Part shown: in pieces, positions 10,142 to 23,500 of the stretch
Position numbering within the stretch: position 1 is the first letter of the stretch
Layout of the letters: each line of letters begins with the position of its first letter
From: Rhea pennata
Lineage: Eukaryota; Chordata; Aves; Rheiformes; Rheidae
NCBI RefSeq assembly: GCF_028389875.1
Contig: NC_084665.1
Coordinates: 122,654,602-122,718,601 of the forward strand
DNA length: 64,000 bases
Direction: 5' to 3'
The notes under the pieces: generated by a model
What the model saw: the letters and a program-made list of their open reading frames with translations, nothing else
Database searches by the model: none
Told to the model about the DNA's origin: nothing
Translations under genes and position numbers: made by a program

Positions 10142-13100
10142 CGAGACACAGAACTTTCAATTCTGATCGACTCCCTGCCCAATCTTAAAATCTTTTATCT
10201 TCATGCAGAAGTTAATTGATGCAAATTAACTACGTTTTTTGTTTTACATCATTTTTAAAATTTTTAAAATTTTGTTCCTGGGCGCATGCTTAGAGTGATA
10301 ATCCCACATAAGATGAACAATGTTACAATAGTGATATGAAGTCACAGAGCCAACTAATATATTCTTGTGCTTTGTATCCAAGCACAGTAAAAGAATTATT
10401 AGCATCTCTAGGGATACTGTTATTCTGAGGTGACAGAAATTTGTTCCAAACTGTTTATGGCACAGAGAAGCAGTGTAACAAGCTTTGATGTGGTGCAAGG
10501 AAGGAAATAGAAGTGTTCTTTCTACCCAATTGCCAGCATTTTCCCCACCAGCACTTGTTTTCCATTACCATATAGCTGAGCTGGTCCTTCTGGTGAACCT
10601 TAATGCCGTGACATCGCCTGTGTATTCAATGGCCTGCCCTGCTTCACTCCGAGCTTTCAGCAGTGCAAGGCTGAAAATATCCACAGAACTGTAAATTCAG
10701 TATCAGAATTTGCTAAAGAGATAATGTCAGTGCAATACAACGCAATGACAGGATAATGGTTTCCTAACACAATAAACACTGCCAAAAAAAAGCCAAGCAG
10801 TTTATAGATAATAAATGTCAAGATGGAGGTAGATGTTTATTTTCAGAGAAACTCAAGCCTGTTCTCCTGTCAGACCTCCTGTTTTGATTTCTTTATTTCC
10901 ATTTTACTAAATGAACAAGCCAGTTCAGCCCGATGATGCCAGCAGTTCACTTCTACATGCATCTTTATTGAGAAGCTGCCTTGCTTTGAACGGCTGATAT
11001 GATGGTCTTCAGATGAACAAAAGTCCTGCTGCCTCTTCCAGGAGCTGTTTAACAGCCAGCAAAAAAAAATCAGTGCTGTCAAACTCATCATTTCGTGGAA
11101 GAGGGAAACGTGGAGGAAACAAGGAGAAATGCTTTCTCCCTGCATTACACTGGCGTCTGCGTCAACTTGGCAGACATCAGCATTAGATGGATATTTGGAG
11201 GTGGTTTGGAGGGTTATAGCCAGAGCCAAATAGACATATTTATGTGGGTATAATGGCCACTAATTACTAGAAGGGGATAACAGATATCTTCATTTATGTC
11301 CAGATGTTAGTAGGTATGGGTTGAATAGATCCAACACCATCTTTTATCTTCACATATATTTCCTCAGATGAGCATTTTACAGCATTCACTCATCTTTTGT
11401 TCTTGTCGTTGTTATTTTGCACTAAGTACATGTACGGAATTGAGTGGAAAGAATAATTCCTGCTTGAAAGATAGTACTGTCTGGAAGTGAAAGAAATCTT
11501 ATATATTGCTGCAGAAATATATACCTTGAGGGCACAAGGAGGTGGTTGTGCTTTTTATTTGTTGTTGCATTTAACAAATAAAATTCAGAGGTCCTGTAGT
11601 GGGTAAGATACCATGAAAAGGCCACAGTGAAGTAGGTTTTGAGAATGGATCTAAAGGAAAGCAAATAGGAGTACCTGGAATGGGTTAAAAAATGTTTCCA
11701 AAGTAAAATATACTGAGAAGGAGACACTTCTTGCAAGTAGAGTGCTGTGGAGTCATTTGGCCTCACAGATATTATTTATTTCGTGTGCAGCTTTCCATTT
11801 ACCAGCTAAGTGAAGTCAAATGGCCTCCAGAAAAAGCAGCATGATAAAAGAAACTTTTGGCAGCTTTTCTGTGCAGAGAATGCCAAGGGCATGGTATTAC
11901 CCTTCAGACTTCCTGCTGGTCCCTTCCTCCTCCATTGCCTGCTTTCTTGAGGCTGCTCCACTTTCACTCAGGAGAGTGGCATTACACTAGCATTTTTACT
12001 GTCCTTCTTTCTTTATGACTGAAAAAAAAAACCATCCAAAATAAAAAACCTGCACAGAAAAGCACTCATTTGGAGATGAGCCCTGATCTTCTCTGGACAG
12101 CAGACTGGGCTTTAAGTCATGTTCTGCCCAGGAATGCCTGGATGTCCGATGATTGACATGTGAAAATGTGTTTCTGAGGGAAGACTGATATGGGGACCAA
12201 GGAAAAATGTCAATCTGTTGCGATGAAGCTATACCAGAATTATTTCGTGATAGATACATGTAGTCTATTGGATTTGCTGCAAATTATAATAGTTTCTGAT
12301 CACAGAGCTGTCTTACATCGACACAAAAGGGCAATAGACTTGCTGAAACACTCCCCATCTTTCGTGCCCATCCTGATTGGGATTTTTATCCTTATTGCAG
12401 CGAGTGATTTATTTGGTAGAGCACCAGGCTAAATGACGGGTGCTCACAACAAAAGTGATGCCTATATTCCCTATGAGTGAGTTCATCTTGTCTGTCTTCA
12501 GCCATCTGAAAGTCAGGCACCTGGTCTGAACTAGCTGTCCAAGCTCCACTGACCCTACACACAGACAGACATGCCCAAGGGCTATTCCATTCCATATTGA
12601 CAAAAGGGTCTCTAAAAAGCCTAAGATGGATCTTCTCATGAAAATTTCTTCTCATTGATTATTAAGGGACCTACCTAACTGGATGAGACAACTTTTAAAT
12701 AGCTGATTTGAGGTGAGTGGTATCCACTTCAAATGAATTGAATGACTACATATTATATATTATTTCAACGTTGCAATATAAAATACATCATATATTGAAA
12801 TCATGAGAAGAGATAGATGATTAAATGATAAATTATTTTAGATAAAATGATTTTTAAATTATGTTGTTATTTCAATAATAAATGTCCTTAACATTTAATA
12901 CAAAATTGTAAAAACCTCTGTTAAGCTACTCTGAATAGCCTAGAATTGAGATATATAGTTATTGACATTTATATAAATCATGTAAACTTAAACAATTTCA
13001 AGCAGTGCAGAGTTTTTACTAGAGTCATAAAAATGTGAAACCATTTAACCTGTGAAAAGCACTAAACAGGCAACAGGAAATGGGGTTTGTTAAAGAGCTA

Positions 13101-13939
13101 AATCAGTGCTGATGCCAGTGAGCTTTGTCTCAGTGCAGAATATTTCCTTCCTTCCACTAGTATAGCCAGCTTGTTTAGGTGCTCTGTCTAGTTTGTTCAA
13201 AATTAAGAAATCAACTATGAACCAAAAAAGGGGAAATTTCTTTATTCTAATCTGAAAGGATGAGATCTAATATGTTTAAATCTTGCAGGGTGTGAGGTTC
13301 AGAAGCAATCAATTCAATTTTTTTGTACAGATAATAGTTTAATTTCATCCTGAATGCAAAATGTTATTAAAAGCTATTCTGGTTTACTGGCTCGTTCTAG
13401 TATAGTTCAGATAATTTTGTTAACTAATAAAAAGTTATTTTTAAGATCCTTGGTTTCTGTACTTTGATTGAATTCTAGGATCCGTGTGAAAGATATTTGG
13501 CACATATTATAAATGGGGAAAAATTAACAAATTTTTCTAAATACAAGATTTATGATTTATACTCTTTGGACAAAACAGAAATGAAAGAAAAAACTAAATG
13601 TAGGCTACTCTGGGTTATTCTATGTATTTGCTTAAATAAATGAATATAGATAGAGAATATCCAATATCTGCAAAAGTGTATCCCAGATTTTACTGGTCAT
13701 TGAAGACAATCATAATAACATATATATTATAAATGGAGTTTTCTTTCTTTTCCTGCTTTGGAGGAGGACTGCCATCTAGGTTTTCAGTTTTGTATGCTGT
13801 TATTTTGTGTTTTCCTGAGAAGAGCGAGATTGAAGAAATGCGTTTTGACTGATGGCTGGTGAGTTTTGCACCCTTACTCCTTCATTAAGAGGAACGTCAA
13901 AAAAGGTACTCCTAGGAAACTCACAGTAGGCTCATAAAA
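10142..13939. other. Intergenic, no gene seen
   Basis: No recognisable gene. The open frame at 11422-11766 (minus) has no domain. Positions 12730-13000 are strongly AT-rich with short ATAT-type runs. The rest is unique-looking sequence. Confidence 0.55.
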
Positions 13940-14170
13940 CCCTTGAGAGATGGAGGTTGAACCACTTCTCGGAGCAGTCAGTTCTAGTGCTTAACTGTTC
14001 ATGTTAGAAAATTTTGGTACAGTATCTAACCACAATCTTCTTGTGAAAGTTTAGTAAATAGAATCAAATGGACATGCAGAACATAGTCATCCTTACTTCT
14101 TTTGCAGCTAAGTTGCACATATTTGAAACCCATTATCATGTCTCCTTCATCTTTTGCCTTTGCGTATGCA
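13940..14170 (-). mobile_element. Old CR1 LINE fragment
   Basis: Read as the complement of a CR1 3' region, this follows the usual order of words: a GAGATGGAGGTTGAACCACT block, then GTTCTAGTGCTTAACTGTTC, a run equivalent to the common TTCTTCCTAATATCCAA block, a TTTGCAGCTAAGTTGCA block and TTATCATGTCTCCTTCATCT. Divergence is high and no reading frame remains. The call rests on the order of several weak matches. Confidence 0.6.
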
Positions 14171-15247
14171 TACTGCAAGGAATATTTGCCTAGAGGGAGT
14201 AATATTGTCTCAGGAGGGAGGTAAATATGTAGAGCATGAAGAATTGAGAAGCTTGTAGCAGGAAGAAGATTTAGAGTTAGGGAGAAATCTCATAAGTATT
14301 GGGGGAAAGAAAGGGGGAGTAATGGAAACAGAAGGGAAAGGAAGGGAAGTGATATTCTCAGAGTATCATGGCATATTTAAGATGTTGGTCCTAACATGCA
14401 GAGCACTCAGGATCTTGGCATGGCATTCCTGAAGGACAATATAATTTTCTTCTTCTAGCAAGCTGGAACAGTTCACAGCACAGAGAAGGCAACCAGGGCA
14501 GCTTACAGCAGAGCCACTGTGCAATTTGCTTACTCAAATTCTGCTTCAGACTCCCTACCCACAGGACAGTTAGTAACCGGAATCAGCTCAACAAAGTTTG
14601 AAGAGGCAACTAAAGGGTTTCATAGCTACTGACATTTCAGTAGGGCAACTTGACTTCACAGGAAGCAGAACCAGATATATTTAACAGAGATAAATTTGCT
14701 TTTGAAAACTTTTATTTATCTTTAATGCAATTTAATTAAAAGCCATTGATACCAAATGATGAGGTTTCTGCTCTGATGGTTACTCAGGCAATCATTTTCA
14801 TGCTGATGATGACAGAATCTTGAAGTCAAACCCAATAATTAAATTCAGCAAAGAACATCAGAGGAAAAATATTGACTGAAGCATCAATTCATGTTTTTTT
14901 TCAGGAACTACAATATCTCATGCACTGCAGCAGAATCTGCTTGTAGTGAAGTCAACTCAATGCATATCTTGGGTAAGCATTGTGACAGAAGTGGGTGCTG
15001 ATTCCTGAAACTTCCTGTTATATGGACTTGATTTGCAAGGGAGAGAGGAAGAAGGTGCTATTTGAATGCAAGAGGTTTCTGCAACTTCAGGACAATAAGG
15101 ACACAGTGATGCTTTGTGTCCTCTTTGGGATTCAAAAACGGAGGTAGTCACATTGCCTAAAGATAGACACCAAGCTTAGTGGTTCCCGTATGGTTTCTTC
15201 TGTATGAGCAACAGAAACAGTCCTTCAACAAATGATTCAAAGGTGAG

Positions 15248-15290
<43 letters not shown>

Positions 15291-15599
15291 CAACAGGTAG
15301 AAATTAAAGCTCAGAGTAGACCAGCTGTTGTGAAATGGCACTGAGGATCTTTCATACAATGTCTTGGCCTTGAATTGTGCCCTCAGAATTAAAGCTCCAA
15401 GTCTGGACTGCTTTCTACAGTGGCCAAGACAAAAGTATTCCTGGTTCATCTCTTTGTGTGTTAAACATCACTGAGATCAATCCATATCAGGCTTTAAATC
15501 ATCGTGTACGTAGAAGGAACATGTGACATGTCTTAGTGACACTTCCCAAATGATGTTTGTCCATTTTGAGAATTGCCTGAATTCATGTTAAAACATGTC
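14171..15599. other. Intergenic, no gene seen
   Basis: No gene recognised. The notable feature is the long T tract annotated separately. Confidence 0.55.
15250..15288. repeat. Homopolymer T tract (39 T)
   Basis: An uninterrupted run of 39 T, the longest homopolymer in the window. No retrocopy body is visible on either side. Its exact length is likely to be unreliable in an assembly. Confidence 0.9.
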
Positions 15600-16020
15600 C
15601 AGATTGTGATGCACTACACCACCCATCTTCAAAAATACTTATTCATCCAGATGTTCTCCATTCTGTCTGTAGTTATTAACTTTATCTGATTATACACATG
15701 TGCATTTATTCTACATCAATTGCATGTATTTCTTCCAGTCTATTTTGATTTCTACCCCATTCTCCAGTCCTTTCAGTCCCCATTCAAGTTTGGTGCCATT
15801 TACAAATCGTATTTTATCATATTCATTGTTTGATCAACAAAGGCATAACTGAAAATATTCAGTAATATCTGACCAAAGAGAAGGTCTTGAGAAATCTATC
15901 ATAACAATCCATTTGGAAAATGAGCCAGTCATATTTAATCTTAGTTAGTCATTTTCTAACCAGTTTTTCACCCACCTTACTATAATTTTATCAGGAAAAT
16001 TCACAGAGTGCCTAAGGGTC
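15600..16020 (-). mobile_element. Ancient CR1/L3-type LINE, reverse transcriptase fragment
   Basis: On the minus strand the sequence translates at 15945-16010 to IVRWVKNWLEN, the segment of the CR1 reverse transcriptase that normally reads RWIKNWL. Further along (toward lower coordinates) it keeps DNA words of the same domain: a block equivalent to TLFNIFINDFV, then AAATGGCACCAAACTTGAAT for the ANDTKLG motif region. Many indels and stops break the frame. This belongs to the old amniote CR1/L3 layer and is much more diverged than the elements at 6 and 9 kb. Confidence 0.75.
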
Positions 16021-16324
16021 GCTAGACATTCATCTTGCAAAAGCATAGAATCCAGGAGATGTTCCAAATGGTGGAAAAACTGCTTATGTGTGTCAGTAAT
16101 AAAAAAAAAAAAGATGAAGGACATGTCCTGGAAAAATGAACATAACATCAATAATAGAGCTGATAAAGGGAAAAAAAGGTCAAAATTAGTACAAGATTAA
16201 TAAGATTAATAAAGAATAAAGAATTAATAGGAAATATAATTAATTAATACTAGTCAACAAAATTTTATAGAAAATACATCTCATAAAATGAATTCAATTT
16301 AAATCTTTGATGATATTCCAAGGC

Positions 16325-16495
16325 TGGTTAATTAAGGCGATACCACAGTTGTAATACATTTAGACTTTGGTATGGTGTTTGACTTTTTGCTGCCTAACAT
16401 TTTGATTAAAAAATTAGCTTCACACAATATCAATAAGGCACATGTTAAGGAAATTAAGAACCAGATAATTCAAGAATCTGAAAAAGGTTTATATC
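16325..16495 (+). mobile_element. Ancient CR1/L3-type LINE, reverse transcriptase fragment
   Basis: The + strand frame from about 16372 reads VFDFLLPNILIKKLASHNIN, which matches the CR1 reverse transcriptase block normally reading AFDLVPHDILIKKL, preceded by VIHLDFG for the VYLDFSKAFD block. It covers the part just upstream of the RWIKNWL motif and lies about 300 bp from a minus-strand piece that begins at that motif. Confidence 0.75.
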
Positions 16496-17439
16496 TTACA
16501 TGTTATACAGCTAACAGCGAGGAGGGATGGGGAGAAGTACTGTCAGGGGTTAGCAAGTGCACAACTCAACAGGAGCAGTGGTGTGTCAGAAAGCAGGCTG
16601 TGACCTTTGCAAAGAGGAGACTATCAAATAGGTGTAAGGAGGTGAGTCTTTGCTGAAGGACATACTTCCCCCTTCACTGCCATCCCAATACTTACATGTG
16701 ATTTTCCTGATACACCTTGTCCTCAGGATGAACCCGGTTTGTCTGGCTTGACTGTCTAAGCGACACCTCTGTTTTTGAGTCCTATTAAAGCAGTCTTAAA
16801 GCAAGTACCTAAGTTTCCATGCTATCAGTGATGATAGATGCCTTGAAGGCCTCCAAAGGCCTTTGTCTGTTGTAGGTGATTAAGCTCAGATGGGCAAGGC
16901 CTCTCCTCAGATACCTGCAGAAGTCACTGCCTTTTTCCTCTGACTGCAGAGGGAATTTCAGCTCCTTGGCTGGGAGGATTGCTTTATCAGGAACCTGGCT
17001 CTGAGTCAGGAAAACTAAACCACTCTCCACGTGGAGTCATTTGGCCTATAGAAGATATATAGTATATATATATATTTTTTTTTCTCTACCGACATGGGGA
17101 TCTGCATTGTTTATTCACAGGTATTGGCTAAAGTAGCCTTTGTTGTTATAAAACCACTAAACGAGTCCTATGAAACAAAATCCAGATCCCACACATGAAA
17201 ATCATCTTTACTATATACAGTGCATATACTGTATCAAAAGTTATGAGCATTTACGAATTTCCATTATCATCAACAAATGCCATGAATGAAATTCATGTTT
17301 TTCAAGCAGTTTGGGCCCTGAAGACCAAATTTCCAGCTGGTGTAAACGGGCTTAGAATCACTGAGTTCCCTGTTTTATGGAGATGTAGTAAGTAATGGTG
17401 TCTCTTTTTTTTAACCATATGCTTTCCTCTTTACCATTC
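16496..17439. other. Intergenic, no gene seen
   Basis: No gene or dispersed element recognised. A short (TA)n followed by a T run lies at about 17055-17085. Confidence 0.55.
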
Positions 17440-17592
17440 TCTGAGTTTCAGTCATTCATAATCTACTCTTCTATTTTTCTGTTTTATAGCTATCCCACAG
17501 GAGTAATGTGAAACATAATCAATCAGTATTTGTAAAGCACTCTGAGACTATCAGGTGGAAGGAAGAGTATAAATGCAAATTGTTATGATTGC
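17440..17592 (+). mobile_element. Amniote MIR-type SINE remnant (3' part)
   Basis: The order of words fits the 3' half of an amniote MIR-type (CORE-SINE) element: CTGAGTTTCAGTCATTCATA for the usual CCTCAGTTTCCCCATCTGTA, then CCCACAGGAGTAATGTGA, then TTTGTAAAGCACTCTGAGAC, a GGTGGAAGGAAGAGTATAAA segment, and ATGCAAATTGTTATGATT as the tail. Divergence is high. An L3/CR1 3' end shares some of these words and is the main alternative. Confidence 0.55.
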
Positions 17593-20500
17593 TGTTACAC
17601 TATTGCCAAGGGACCTGCAAACAGAATCAGGCCCTGGAATACTCAGAGATCCACAGACCTAGTCACTCCTTCAGAAAGCAGCCAGAAGATGAAACTTAAG
17701 GAAGCAGTAGGAAAACAGAAGTGTAATGAAACGTAGGAAAGGATGATTTGGGGACTGTGTAACTGGTTTAAGATTGAATCTTTTGCTCTGCCACAGATTT
17801 TGGCCTAGTTTTGTGTCTATCACTAACTAAGGTACCTACGGATGTAGGTAATTACTCTAGGTTTTCTATATTGGTCTACACTGTCTGTACTAGATGGCAC
17901 TTTCAAAAGATCATTCAGGTCGCTTAGGACTTCAGGAGCCCTCCAGAGACGCCCCCTTCTAAAGAGGGAAAGGAAACCTGTGGTCTCCATGCTCCTCATC
18001 TAGGCACTTCAATTAGGTGAGAAAAGTAACGTGGGATGACACCAGACCTAGATGTGCGTTTTTTTATGCTCTGACTTTAAAGTAAAGATACTTTGATCTG
18101 ATTTAATACAAGGCAGTTACCCTGATCCTGGTCACCCTAGGTTTATCTATTGTCAATGAAGAGAGATGTCTTCAAAGGGTGGTTTAATCAACCCATCTAT
18201 CTAGTGGGCCTACACTAGATGATAACTGGGGGCATGAATCTGAATCTTATTTATTTTTAAAATGGAAATAAATAAAACTTTCTTACCTCTTATGGGTGGT
18301 AGTGAAGATATATTTTCTTAGATAATGCAGGATTTCTTATGTGTATGCTGAAAGGCTTATGGTATTTATAATAGCGTTAGTATATTATCTCTTGGTAAAG
18401 TTCTTTGTCAATTCTTATAGTAAGACTCTGTCTTCAGCTGCTACAATCTTTCCTGTACTTTAGTCATTTGGGCTGAAATTTTTCATGACAGATATTTGTT
18501 CCAGAATCTTCTCAGAAATTTTCTGTCAAAACGTTTTCAGACAACTTCTGCAGCACTCAGTGCTTGTAATAAACACAGTGCCCAACTAATGAGCAACTGC
18601 CCAAATACTTTATTTATTTATTTACTTATGTTCATTAAATGTTGATAAGCCTCTCATACTGCATACTATTCAAGTGCTTTTTAAGAACCAGAGTGATTAA
18701 CTTTTGCAGGGGTCCAACGTCCAAAGGAGATAATGGTATTATGAATAATAAGAATGTGGTTTCAGAAGGTCCTCTGAGGTTAGAGATGAGATTGGCTCCG
18801 CTTTACAGGGGAACCAACACACGTAAGGAAAGGTCTAAAACCTCTGCTAGCGGTAGCATCTCCGTAGTTCACCTGAGTTTGCATCGAAAGTGCAAAAAGT
18901 AATTGTTTGCAGACAGCAAGTCTGCAGTGAGCCCTTGGAGCTGGGAGGGTGGAGTAAGGATACAAATATGGGGAGAGGTAGGGGCAACAGGGTGAGCTGG
19001 TCATAGTTCCTTGTGTTACCTCCTATGCTATGCTTTCTGTAAGACCATTATACAACCGTATAACATGCTGGAAGCAGGAGGTGGGTATAATTCATCTTAT
19101 TTTAGAAGTTCATAATGTAGTACCTCGTCTTTCTGGGTTCCTTTTACAGTCAATGTGTCTGATGCAGTTTTTATGGTGTGCTTCAGGTGAGCTTTATTAG
19201 ATATCCACTGTAGAATAAATAGATCTGATATGATGAGATCAGTTATGCCCCAGGTGTTTCTCTCTTTTGACTGTAAGGTAGACCCAAACAACTGTCTCAA
19301 ATATAAGCATCTATATTTGATTAAGCAAATCTCATCCTATAATCACCTCTGTAAGCAAACTGAATAGCGCCAGGGAACATTCCCAGGCACTGGAATGCAC
19401 TCGTCTATATCCTTCAATTTTTAGAATTGTCTTTGGGATAATTTTGGCCCAGGCCATCTCGTACTTTCCCAAACAAATACAGAGCATGGTTCAGGATTCA
19501 GCACCAGCCAGGGACCATTCTGAATCGTCAGTTTGAATGCAGCTACCCTATTCTGGAGACTAAGACAGTTTAACACTATAGACACAGCCAGGCTGTGCCA
19601 GCTGTCTCCAAGGATGGAAAATGGGCCCTGGCACTGCTTAGTTTACTAGCACAATCATATCCACAGCACAACTTCCATTTTAACTGTAGCTGAGAGTGCT
19701 CAATGTTTCGTCAAAATAGACCTGATGTTCCCAAGTTGATAGGACATTTAAAGCTTGGCTGGATATAAGCCATTTGAGTAGGCTAACATAGGACCTCTAG
19801 TAGAGGCAGGACTAGAATCTGGTTCCCTCCAAACAGGATTCAGTTGTTTCTCATTGCTGCAGCCTCCCCCCTCCCTTTCTTTTCTTTTCTTTTCTTTCTT
19901 TCTTTTTTTCTTTCTTTCTTTTTTTTTTTTTTTTTTTTTTTTGAATTCTACAACAGTGTATAAAAGGCAGAAAGAAAGAAGCTGGACTTAGACATTTTGG
20001 CTGGATTCATGATCACATAGGTTTGTTCTTCATGAAACATGTCCTACTTGACCCCTACTGTTGTGTCTTAAGGCAATGCAGCTTTTGGAAATAATAAAGG
20101 GCTTTATCTTGAATAAAGGTAATAAATTCATTAATCTTCATGCTCCTTTTCCCCCCTTTGTTGAAAATACTGTACTCTTCATGGCACTAAACAGCCAGCA
20201 ACATCACTAGAAGAGCTTTATTGCATTATCTCTGATTTCATGTCAGTGTCAGCGTAAAGAAATAAAGTTCTAATGTTGACCATACGCTCCTATAGAACAA
20301 GTACCTTTACTTCTTCGCTGAGAAGAAGTTTCTGTACCATGCTGCCTCCATAGGAATTGCAGCAAAAGCCAGGTTGGGCCATCTCTGAAAAAAAGGATCG
20401 AAGCTGACAAAATTTGCAGAGGCGGTCTCCAATATAGAAGTACAAAGTGCCTTAGGAGAAAGTTTTATAAGGTGATCTCTTCTACAAGACCTATAGCATT

Positions 20501-23500
20501 GCATTTTCCTTTGGAACTCACTTTTGTAAATATAAAATAACAGAGCTGTCTTGCACTTTCCTCTGAACTGGGCTAAATAACAACACTACCCTCAATTTGG
20601 AATAGAGAAGTCAAATAATTCAAGGAAAGTCAGAATCAGGATCAACTCCTTTTACTTTCTTACCGGAATTCCTGTACTTAGAAATCTCTTTTCCAGCTTC
20701 CTTCAGATCTGTAGCATTGAAAATGCATTACATAGCATCACAGGGTTGGCCTGAAAGCCCACAGGACGGATATAGGCTGTGTATGGAGCCCTTAGGAAGA
20801 ACAACAGAGCAGGTAGACTTTGTAGTTCCACAGATTTCAACCTAGATACGGGCTGTAGCAGACACCTTTGTTTTCAAAGCAATAAGTACTTTTCCAAATA
20901 GACAGGAACATGAAAATAAAGACATATGGTGACTGAAGAAATGAATATTCATTGTTAGCCTTTTATGATAACAGAAAGCATAGTAACAAGAGTTGAAAAG
21001 GTGTGTACTAATTTTTGCAGAAGTGATAAGGAGAAGCACATCTGGGAGCATATGTGTTTGATTTTTTTTCTCGCATCTGAGGTGGCTTCTTCAGTCATTT
21101 CCATTTTCTCCAGCTGAATCCATATTTTCTCTCTTACAAAAGAAAACAAAACCACAACCTAACCTCTCCACCCACACAAAACATATTACTTAGCAGTTTT
21201 TACTGCCTGCTGCTCCCAGCTATCTTTGCAAGCTGTATTCTTTTAGCATTTAATTCCTCAGTTCTCTCAAGAAGTATAATATGTTAACATTATACATCTT
21301 ACGATGCTCTTATTTGTAACAGATCTCACAGCTCCTTGTTAACACTGGAGACTTTTAAAAGGTAGCAGTGTGAATTAGCTATATCTGCTTAGAAAATAGG
21401 AAAGCTCGACAGGAGCAAAAACTATTTATTTCTAAAAAATTTCTAATAAATTTTCCATTTTTGGTGAAAAATAAACTTTAAATAATATATTTTAATCCTC
21501 TCACAAAAGCTTGTTTTTTTTGGTTAATAGTTTTTGCTTTTCAAAACAAAAACATTATTTTCTGTAAAAGAGACAAACAATCCAGTGAATATAGACTGAA
21601 ATAATAGTTTTAAACAGAACTTAATACTTGTTTTTCATATGTGAAAATGTTGTCTAATTTTATTCAGCAAATACTCACTATTTTAAAGCCCTGACTTAGA
21701 AGTCTTTACTTATGTGAGTAGGCTGTTATTCTTTTTATGAATAAATGAAATGTTATTTCATTTTAGCTTCTTCACCAGCTGCTATGTAGATACTTAAGGA
21801 AATAAAACCCAGTTTGAAGAATAAAACTTTTATAATAAGAATGAACATTCAAAAATAGATCAATATATGTAAAGGATCTGACACTTGCTTCCACCTGTAC
21901 AAGAATTTCAAAGACTACTAAGTACCTACTTCTGTAATTTCCATTACTTCCTTGTATGTCTTTCCTTATGTACCTCACTCTCCAGGCTTTACACTAACCT
22001 CAGGTGCTTGTGCATAAGCTCTCCAAAATTTTTGGTCATGTTTTCTCTGTACTGTTAGAGTCGACAAAGCCTCAGAAAGACATGAAGCACCTTTATGTTT
22101 CATACCCTATTTCTGCAAATGGGAGGATTTTCTCCACTATTTTCAAAACTACTACCATACACAAGACCAAAAGAGCAAACACAACCACTGTAACCACAGC
22201 CTTTTTTCCTGGAGTTTTGTCCAAACTTTTACATTCTTTCTTCAGTGCCCTTGTCCTCTTGTATCGTGTATGGGTCAACTCTGACTCTCTTCCCACTCCT
22301 GCCCTCCCTGCCCAGCTCCTGGGTACTGCAGGCCCTGTGGTTTGAGGGAGTTTAGAATTTAATGGAGAATTTTTAAGAACTGATTTTCTCTTAAAATACA
22401 TATTTCTAAAATTAAATTCACAGCCAAGCTGGAGTTTTTCTCCACTCTATTTTGAAGGAGAAAGCATTTAAACATATGGACACAAACTGTAACATGCCAG
22501 TCGGTCTAAAGTCTATTTTATTTACTCTAACATCCACAGCCTCTGTGGCTATTCTAAATCATTCCTCCGGTTCTTCACTGTTGAAAGTCTTTTAGTATCC
22601 TTAATTGTTATTATATCCACCCAGCTATTAAACTACAATAACTTAAAATCACTATGTCAATAAGACTATTTGTAGCTTTACTTACTCTCTATGAATAAAC
22701 GTATGGCAATCTGACTCTCAGGCATCAGACTCAACTTTCTTCTGTACCTAATCAGTGCACCTATGTGCACCCTGCAGCCCCTTGATGATTTTTATTTACG
22801 CTATCTGCAGGTTTCCTGCATCTCATGGACACTCTAATACTCGGATTCCCTTTTTCCCAATATTGTCTCTTTTTTTTGGGGGGGATTATTTTCCATACTT
22901 TACTCCATACTTTAGCAATGCCATAGCTGAACTTTTCACCCCTCTATCCTGTTGGATAGAAAATGACCAAGACTCAGAGAACCTCAAGACAAAAGTCAGT
23001 CTTGCTACTTTAGGGTACCTTATTTAGAGGGACCTATCCCACGGTGATCCAGATTCCTTGTGTGAAGCTTCTGAACTCTTCATGTGGTCAACAGGAAGAT
23101 CTGGCCAACCTGCTGAGCAATGATCAGTTCTGTGGAGAGCTTGCTGGGCATGGCCACGGCAACCAAGAGGTGCAACTGCAGCTTTCTCCCTCCCAAACTA
23201 GGCACCAACACTGTATAAGCCATAGAGGTAATGAACGAACAACAGGTACCCCAGGGCTCCAGGCAGAGCTTCTTATGCTGAAACCCACAGTGCTAAGCTT
23301 TCATTGATGATCACACTCATAGCTTAGATATGGTGCCATATGCTGTCAGAGGCTATTATAAGCCTGCTTGTGCAGTAGTGAGGAATCAGGTTCTGATTTC
23401 TCACTCAAGGTCTCACTCATGTGTGTAAGTACAAAGGCTTAATAAAGCCTTTACATTTAGACTTTATTCACTGGGAGCACTCAACCATTGGCCTAAGTGC

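Noticed and set aside
22093-22401. Minus-strand 102-codon frame with a hydrophobic segment
   Set aside because: The hydrophobic stretch is coded by a simple GTT/ACA-rich sequence and there is no family match or conserved context.
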